Below, piece after piece: positions 56,079 through 64,000 of a stretch of 64,000 nucleotides of DNA. Position 1 is the stretch's first letter. Each line of letters opens with the position of its first letter. The DNA is from Styela clava (taxonomy: Eukaryota > Chordata > Ascidiacea > Stolidobranchia > Styelidae): contig NC_135262.1 of assembly GCF_964204865.1 (NCBI RefSeq), positions 7,688,001-7,752,000 on the forward strand, given 5' to 3'. Position numbers and translations under genes: made by a program. The notes beneath the pieces were generated by a model. It made no database searches. It saw nothing but the letters and a program-made list of their open reading frames with translations, and was not told the origin of the DNA.

Positions 56079-57304
56079 TATTTTTGATGAAGGCACTAGT
56101 TATTTGAGAAAGTTGTCGCTCGTTTCTCTTACAAAAAATTTAAAAGTTGGACAGTGCGTATTGAAATCAAGAAAATGTATCTACAGTGGATATGTGTGTA
56201 TAATTGCCATGTGTTAAAATGCGGCTTCTATCTGGCACTATCATCAAATTGGATACATCTGAAGTCAAAAACATATTACCGGCACAAACCACACAATGCA
56301 GGAATGCTTGCCCAGATGTCTCTATTCAAACCACAAAACGTGAAAACATGGCATCTTTCGCTGTTCATTCAACGATATCTAGACATATTCCGGTCTGGAT
56401 TTATATTTTATTTTGTGATTAAATGTTATTTTTACTCCCAGCTTGCTTTTTTTGAAAACTACTCTCGACTAATTTAAAAAATGGCAGAAACATAGACACG
56501 ACTGAGACAAGGCATATTTTCGTCTGCTTCTCAACTCTTTTCTAACCACTTCTGATTTCCCACATACCGAAGTCTTAAATAAAATTTGTTAAGGTCCTTC
56601 AGTATGGGCTCACTTGTTGGCGTGGAAGCGAATTTTGTAGAAGACAATTGGTTTATCACCCATCCGCTGGTTAAACTACTATCATTTGTCGAAATAGTGC
56701 TGTGCATTATGTATATTAGTTCATTACACTTATCTCCCACTCATCCATTAATAAAGCCTTAAACCTTGTTAAAAAGGTTTTCCAGTAGGTACTCATGTGG
56801 AAATGTTTAGACAGCTTTTGTTGTGAAGCGAGCTCTTGATCACTGGTCAAAGGAAATGCGGCGGGTTGTGCCTTTACAAATGTTTGCAATGAGTTTCATC
56901 AAAATCTTAAGCGGCACTTTCTTTACTTGGTGCACACTGCATAATTTTAACAAGTTCGGTTATGCCCCAATAGCAAAAAATGGGGAACCCCTGACCTGGA
57001 GGGCTGACTTGTCAATTTAAAATTATTTACACGAATTCCAATTTTTGACAACTTCAATCTCGCTGTGATAAAACTTTTTATTCCAGAATAAGAGCTAATC
57101 TATGTCCATTCTTTTGAGTTGCCTAAGTGATTACTCCGAATTGAAGTGCTGAAATACTCAGCTAACACAATACCACAATTTTCTCAGCACTGATTTTTTG
57201 TGTTCTGATATTCAACCAATTGGCTTGATTGCAATTTCGCTCTGTACATATTCAGATACCACAGACTGAAGATAAATAAATAACAATATTGCAATTATGA
57301 CACT
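56079..57304. other. Intergenic region, possible transposon debris
   Basis: Short frames at 56154-56477 and 56823-57020 have no recognisable domain. AAAAATGGGGAACCCCTGACC near 56980 resembles a degenerate hAT end. A minus-strand AATAAA at 57077-57082 may serve the zinc-finger gene. Confidence 0.4.
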
Positions 57305-60300
57305 TCAAGTTTCATTGACTTTCTCTGGACTCACGGTCAGTATATTAGGCGGTTGACTTGGAACATGAATTGAAGATTTTGTCATGAAGGTATTTTTAGG
57401 TGTTTCAGAAATTTGTGGACTTGCTGAAGTATTAACATTTTTTTCAGTAGGAATAGGATCAAATGTAACTGGTTGTAAAGTCTTCAAAGCAGAATCTGGT
57501 TTTGCTGTTCTGTTTCCATCAGTAAGACATAGCCCATTATGTGATATAGTATATGTTGTTCTTCCATTTCCAGCCTGGACATTATTAGAATTATCAGGTT
57601 GTGGCTCAGCTGGAGTATTGTCCAGTGCGCTTAAAAACATTGGGCTACTATTTACAACTAATGTTAATGGCACTCCAGAGCTACATCCTTCGACCGGACC
57701 TTGCTGTACTTCAACGTTCTGATTACTTGGCCATTTGACAAGTAGAGCCAAGTATCCTTGGTTCAGATTTATTTCTGGATTTGCAGTTCCGTTTTCTTGG
57801 CTTGACGATGTCATGGAACTCGCAGATAAAGTTTCAGACACTGTATTTTCTGCTTCAAAAGGACCTGAACACCAACATCACTAGTTTAAAAAGAGTGTAC
57901 CTCAAGAATTTCTAGAAATACGAGGTACATTCACCAAAATTTCACCGAGGTATCGATTTGATGCATCAGGGACAGGGAAGCCGGAGTTCTCTCCAGAAAT
58001 CTTAGTGACTCCAACTCCTAACCATCTAATTTTTTTTCACATTAGAAATTTTTAATAATAATTTAAAATTCTAATCCAAGTTAACCCTGTAAAATGAAGA
58101 GTTTCATTTTTAAAATTTAAGCCTTTGTATCAGGGTTTTGAGTCACGTTGGCATGAAACTGCAGTTGGTTTGATGTTATATGGGAATAGTCATAGATCCA
58201 AGGTAGCAAAAATGGAACGCCAGTTTGAAACTCTCATTTCTTTAATATTATTTCCCCTTTTCTATAACATAAAAAAACGTATGTATATTACGATTGAACC
58301 TACCTCGCTTACGAAGATCATTATTATCAATAGGTGCCATGGATGACAAGAAGACATCTCCTTTATTTGTCATCTGCGGGTCCAAACATCTCAAATCAGA
58401 TTCATTCAATGTTTCTAATGTTGACCTCAGTCCAAGTTCTGGCAGAAGACTTGACGGTTGCATATTGACAAGGGCTTCTTGACTCAGACCACTGTCTTGC
58501 AAAAGTGAGTCCGACGACCTATCGAAAACTGTACGACCTTGTACACCAGTAATTTCATCCTCATTTTCTGATTCTGCTTCATGATTGACATCATCTATTT
58601 GTATTCCTGATAGCTTTGTTGCGGTAACGGACTTCAGATCAAGATTTGGAAAATGGTACTGTAAAATATATGAGATCACTCTTTGAGGAAAGCCCAAACT
58701 AATGTTATATCAACTATGAAAGTTAATTAGGCTGTAACTTTAACGATGCAATTTGAGTTTGATGACCCTACACTACATTATAACTTGATCCATAGATAAT
58801 TGAAGATACTGCTTTGTTTTAAATTATGATAAGTATAGCAAATAAGAATAGAAGAAGTATTACAAATATTGCATACAATTTTGTTATCTTCAAGAATACT
58901 TCTGTATCAAATGCAGACTATGCCCTAAAAATGATATTGGGAAATCATTATGATGTCAGCTACAATTTTACTGACAAAGTAGTGGATTTGATATAATTGT
59001 ATTGTGCTGATGCCATTATTACTTATCGATTTCAATCGGTAAGTATGTTGATAGGTATTTGTATGTCTGTTAGATGCACGTGATATCTCACGAAAGCGAA
59101 ATTGAATCTGCTCCAGATTTTGCTTGTGCATTCATCTTATCTCGGACCAGAAGCCTATTGATTTTGGGCGAATTATGTCGTATAATTAGCGAGTTATTAA
59201 TTAATTGGGGATGGGACACAAGGTGTCACTATGGAGTAAGAGCGCTGTTTTGGGGATCCCCTAACTTTCGATCGATAAGTCTTCGGTCTCTGACCGATAT
59301 TCTCGTTTCAATCTTGACAAAAAATAATTCTTAATAAGTCACCTGCTTCATATGCAAAAGAAATTCAGCACCATCATCTGTTGAGAACTCCAGTGCAGCA
59401 CAGTGTGAACATGGATAAATTTTCAATCCTTTATGTTTTGCTACTTTTTTTATATGCTTTCGTAAATTCTCTATGTTGGCACTCCTGAGAAATTTTGGAA
59501 TAGAAACTTCAGTCAGTGGTGTATGCTATGATGTTGACTTGTAAAAGAATGACAAGTTGCCATACTATAATAATCAAGACTAGATTAAGATTACAAAACG
59601 GTTCTCTGGGCGTTCATGAGGACAACAACTACATTCATTTAAAGTAAATCGACTTTGATTTCTTAGATTGTAATGCATTCATCCTTCTACTTTCATTTGT
59701 CAGCTTTTTAATATAAAATGTGGCAAATAAAATAACTGATGAAAGCGGTCAAAAGCTAAAACTAAGTATATATATATAGAAGAACAGAACGCTTCACATG
59801 TTGAGAACCACTGCGCTAGACAAATATTGTAAGTTGGTTAAGTACCATCGAGATTATATACAATACATACCAACCTGAAAATTTATCATAATATCATTAA
59901 CAATTGAAGCTACCTGTGAGAACAATATGGACATTTGTATGGCTTCTTGCCAGAGTGAATCAATGTATGTCTTTTAAGCGAACTTGAGCTGCTGCATTTG
60001 AAGTCACATTCTTTGCATGTAAATGGTTTCTCTAGAGTGTGTATTCTGCAATTATTATCATATTAAAGTTTAGATCAAATATTGAACTAACTAAGTGAGA
60101 TTGCCAAACAAATGCATACTCATACAAAAATAGAGAGTAGATAAAGAAAGTCATTTCTTACTTCCTATGTCGTTTTAGCAGTTGTGCTGTTCTTGCTTTG
60201 TATTCACAATCCTCACATTTGTACGGTTTTTCTCCTAAATGAGTTATAATATGTTATGTTAAGTCTAAAACCTTTTCAGAATTGAAGAAAACTAATCAAT

Positions 60301-62922
60301 GTTAATAGCTTCAGATAAAACATACATGAAGCATCATATTCAGCTTTCAAATAGATAATTGAGAGACTTCAGTTAGAACTACTTTCAGTATGAATACAAT
60401 TGCAATATTGATGTAAAAGTACCTGAATGTATCCTAAGATGGTCATTTAAATCAAATCTGGTGTGAAAACTCATTCCACATTCATGGCAAGTCTCTGGTC
60501 TATATCCTGTATGCCACCTCATATGCCGATCAACAGCAGCTTTGGATAAGAAAGCCTCGCCACATTCCTAAGATTAAAAATAGATATGAGCCAATAAATG
60601 CCTTCATAAAACGCAGTGCCCATGTTACCATAAAACAACACATGCATAACTTCAACAAGGTTTGCTTCAAAACTTACAGTGCATTTAAAATTTCTTGACC
60701 TTACGTCTTTCTCACCATGCTTTGTGATTAGGTGTTGAACAAGACATCGTGTTTTGGTGAATGTCATATCACAGTGATCACACGATATATTTTTCATACC
60801 TAGAATAAGAATGATACATAGTTTATAGAGGTTACCTTAATATAGTCATGATAAAAAAACAATCATAAGGCTAGCTAAAGTTAACATTCCAACAGTTGCG
60901 AATTGCATAATTGCGAAAAGTGTTAGGAACTCGCTTACCCCCCCATCCATGATTACCCCGCATGGGTTTAAACTTTGAATTCCACAGAGAATAATTAGGA
61001 AGACTGATGAGGACCGAGAAGTTGATGAACTTCCTATCATAGGGTGTGATCTCATACGATGGTAGGTTACTGCTTCCTCTAAGGTTCGGCATATAATTAG
61101 GCCATTTTAAAGCATTTCGATTCCCCTGAGACGAATATAAATATCCTATCCGTTAATCTTACCAAGATGTCTCTTTAAATGACTTGCCAGATCAGACTTT
61201 ACTTTAAACTTGGATTTGCATCTTGTACATAGGTAAGGACAAACACCAGTATGTTCTCTGTGATGACGTAGAAATTTTTCTAATTTATCAAATTCTGCAC
61301 CACAGGGACTATATATACATTTATAGGTATTTGTTTGGGTTTTCATAACTTCCTTTTCCTTTGATAATGCATTCTGATCGGTCCCAATCTCCATCTAGAA
61401 ATTCAGGTATATGTTGTTATTATGCTCTTCTTATCACTGACACATTCATAAACAAGTATGGTAGTTATATATAAAACGAATAGATTGTCTACATAAGAAT
61501 TTTGAGGACAAATGCTTCAAAGTACTTAAGATCTGGGAAGTGTTACTTGATAAGAGCAATATTGAAAATTGACTGAAATATTTATAGATAATTTATCTTG
61601 AACTCTGATATGGTACAAAAGATCACGATACACATTAGACAAACACACAAGATGGGAATTCAGGAAAGTTGCCAGAATTTCAAATGAGGTTCATGACTGG
61701 CCACAATGTAAAAAAAATTGTAAAACTTACTTCAGTCTTGAAGATATGCTTCACAGTGTATGTGTGTTTTTCATAATCATGTTTTGAATTAAATTCAATC
61801 TGACAAAGATCACAGTTCAATTTTTTTGGCTCACCAACTCTAAAAAAAAAAAAATAGAATTACACTGATATTGCACTGCTTTCGAAAATAATTTATATTG
61901 GCCTCCTAAAACCTCAAATCAGAAAGATGAAATGATTAATTTATTCTACACAATGTGGACCTAAGGATTGATTTTCTAATTTAATGTTGTTAAAAATCAC
62001 TTTTATCTATAACCAATGGACTAACCAATTCTAAGATGGAAGAAATCTCAAGAAGGCTACTTCTCCAAGGTCCAATATTTCAATCAAAATTTTTCTGTTT
62101 TTACTTTCAAAACATCTTTTTATATGACACGTTGCACGCCTGTATATGAAATTTAATACAATCCTTATAACACTTTGCTGACATTGTGGTAGTGAATTAG
62201 ACTTTGTGTCCATATACTTGAGCATTGCTTAGTAAAAACCAGATTGTGTCGCACAAAAAATAATAAAACCATTTTCCATGTCAATAAAAGCTTACTTTTC
62301 CTTGAGTTCCGGTGTACTTTCCTTGAGCAATTTTATCTTTTCCGCAAGACTTAACTTCTTTCGTCTTTTGGGGTTTATAGATTTAGTGTTATTTGAAGAG
62401 TCATCTTGTCCTGTTCATAATAAAAACAGTTTGAAACAGATTATGAAATGATGAAAATAGAATGATAACTATATATTATTTCACTCTGCTATCTTTGAAT
62501 TCAATATTATCCTATATGCAATTTATGTTGATATGGAGGCACAGACTGTTTCATAAAGGCTGGGCTTGCACTCACTGTTATAATTGATGTCTTCTGATGT
62601 GGGGCTTTTCTTGGAATCGGAGAACTGTGTCGTACTGTATGTAGTACAATATTGAGGTGCATTTTCTCTTCTATTGTACTTAATTTAAAGTCCCCAAAAG
62701 CATTTTGTTATGAGTAAAGTTGATTTGTTATTTCTTACCAAGCGCCTCAATGTTTGGTCTCTTGTTTCTATTTATCAATGCATTATGATGGTATCTTGTC
62801 AATGGATATTTTCTGATGACAACACTTGGTAATTTCTTATTTGATGGTGTGTTATTGTCATTGCATTTTGACAATTTTAAATGCTGAAAAAACTCTTCTG
62901 CATTTTGACATTGTGATTCCAT
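57305..62922 (-). CDS. C2H2 zinc-finger protein, ten fingers
   Basis: Eleven coding exons join in frame to 722 residues: 62739-62922, 62296-62410, 61731-61839, 61163-61394, 60678-60799, 60423-60567, 60162-60234, 59914-60045, 59343-59484, 58304-58658, 57305-57864. The N-terminus is basic ([14 protein letters not shown]). Ten C2H2 fingers follow, for example [60 protein letters not shown] and [20 protein letters not shown]; several are cut by introns between or within Cys pairs. Linkers such as HTLEKPF and SGKKPYKCP occur only in the middle. The long Ser/Asn-rich C-terminus (two exons, ~300 residues) is probably an activation or interaction region. It is a likely nuclear DNA-binding regulator; no orthologue was recognised. 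An acceptor TCTATACAG ends 13 nt before the ATG. Confidence 0.85.
59016..59308. repeat. Dispersed ~300-bp repeat, copy 2
   Basis: It matches 37262-37582 in the same orientation and lies in the intron between finger exon 59343-59484 and exon 58304-58658. The (TGTC)n run is shorter here. Confidence 0.8.
59795..59820. repeat. hAT-type right terminus in an intron
   Basis: GTTGAGAACCACTGCGCTAG is the complement of a CAGTGGTTCTCAAC terminus. A matching left end was not found. Confidence 0.4.
60893..61152 (+). repeat. tRNA-derived SINE in a zinc-finger gene intron (antisense to the gene)
   Basis: The region around GGGTTTAAACTTTGAATTCC is a decayed B box, and the tail AAATATCCTATCC matches the SINE family. 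It ends about 10 bp from the donor of exon 61163-61394. Confidence 0.55.
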
Positions 62923-64000
62923 GATATTGATCAAACTGTATAGAAAAGAAATGCTTTAGCCTAGAAATGAAAATGATAATTTGCAAGGATAAAATCAGAA
63001 AGATTTACAGGTTCATTGTCTAAGCAGGGGGTGAGTAAGATTAAAATTGATGGTTTTTGAAACATACTGACATAGGACAAAATATTTTTCATAGATATTG
63101 ATCGATAAAACACTTGAAAATCACTTTGCCATGGATGGGAATTGGCAATGTTTTTGCAACACTTTATTGTAAAGAATATTAGCACAAAATCCAGAAATTG
63201 GTGGAGTTAACAGAAAATTCTTATATTGTTCACTTTCTGGCATTTCATATGACACATAATTTGCTTAGTCATATTTAGTACGGTACGCATTCAAAGACTT
63301 AGACAAATAGACTAGCAATATTGTAATAATTTTTGAACAAGTCTACCCAAGTTTCTGATTGGACCACTCCACCAACTGACCAAACCAATTGCATTAATCC
63401 ACTCACCAATAAATAATATGCTCTTGCCTGCTTTCAGAATGAGCGCACAGAAAACAACTTCTCGAACCAAAGGGGAACCACCCTTTCAGTCCTATGGTAT
63501 CTGTACGTAATGAAGAGAGGCTTCTGACTTCTGCACAATGGCAGGGAACGAATACCGTAATGTAGCTTTAGCTCAGTCTATATCGTAAACTTATGTTTTC
63601 CTCTTTCCCTTTTTTCCACTATTTTCGTAAAACATGATTATTGTTTACAATTACATCACCTCTCGTCCAAGCCTTCTCTTCTTTCGATGACCAACACAAA
63701 CTTTTTTTCGTTTTCTCTCAACAAGTTAATTGCGCTTTTCACATTCAAGTGCGAATTTGTATGCAGGTCAAACCCAATAGTTTCTATTGACTTCTATGTT
63801 GTGTTTTATGAAGTAGTATTCAATGTCAGAATTTTTTAATAATCGAATTTTGTTACAATACAGTATATGTAAAAAATTCCAAAAATTTAGATCAGGACCT
63901 CTAGTGGTAGTTATGTTTTTGTCTCGTTATGTTTTGGAGGGTGTGTGCGCAGTTCTGTTTGCTACGTTACGTTGTGTTGCGGTCAGCTTGATTTCCATAG
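62923..64000. other. Region upstream of the zinc-finger gene
   Basis: Probably promoter and 5' UTR intron of the minus-strand gene. The last ~100 bp are richer in CpG (TACGTTACGTTGTGTTGCGG) and may be the start region of another gene beyond the window. No open frame is supported. Confidence 0.4.

Noticed and set aside
62576-62634. Candidate extra exon of the zinc-finger gene
   Set aside because: Its splice sites look fair, but its phases (1 in, 0 out) do not connect to the next exon, while direct joining of the flanking exons keeps the frame. It could be an alternative exon only with a weaker donor.

Overview
The window is invertebrate animal nuclear DNA. It is AT-rich, has spliceosomal introns, AATAAA poly(A) signals and dense DNA-transposon debris, and its conserved genes align best with chordate families (INPP1, NOL11, TBC1D19, MRPS24, YKT6, TRAPPC2, RBMX2, mitochondrial AspRS). 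An ascidian or similar marine invertebrate is the most plausible source; this is inference, since no marker fixes the species.

Layout. 1-2990: a 178-bp satellite with a nine-monomer (1602 bp) higher-order repeat. 3.1-8.0 kb: a decayed Mutator-like (MULE) transposon whose product joins a PHD-like finger, an OTU cysteine-protease domain and a DDE transposase, split by a 2.1-kb hAT insertion. 8.2-9.8 kb: a minisatellite and a non-autonomous hAT-like element. 10.2-18.7 kb: three large single-exon genes on the + strand (DARS2, TBC1D19 and an EF-hand/WD40 protein). 20.1-26.6 kb: INPP1, seven coding exons (+). 29.9-43.8 kb: NOL11, fifteen coding exons (-); its largest intron holds an intact GNAT-like gene, an inverted dead copy of it and a LINE remnant. 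44.7-45.2 kb: MRPS24 (-). 45.3-49.3 kb: nested hAT elements, a tRNA-derived SINE, and a 9-bp-TSD inverted-repeat element carrying a smaller MITE. 49.6-56.1 kb: four single-exon + strand genes (YKT6, TRAPPC2, RBMX2 and a small membrane protein). 57.3-62.9 kb: a ten-finger C2H2 protein in eleven coding exons (-).

The host genes do not form one pathway. They are housekeeping functions: mitochondrial translation (DARS2, MRPS24), vesicle traffic (YKT6, TRAPPC2, TBC1D19), ribosome biogenesis (NOL11), splicing (RBMX2), inositol phosphate turnover (INPP1), plus a probable ciliary/testis WD40 protein and a zinc-finger regulator. Two gene-level patterns stand out. Intron-rich genes sit beside single-exon versions of genes that are normally interrupted. 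Most start codons lie 2-50 nt downstream of an unpaired 3' splice acceptor, as expected for spliced-leader trans-splicing or for 5'-UTR introns. Exon models were built by hand from splice sites, phase and recalled family similarity; no alignment was run.
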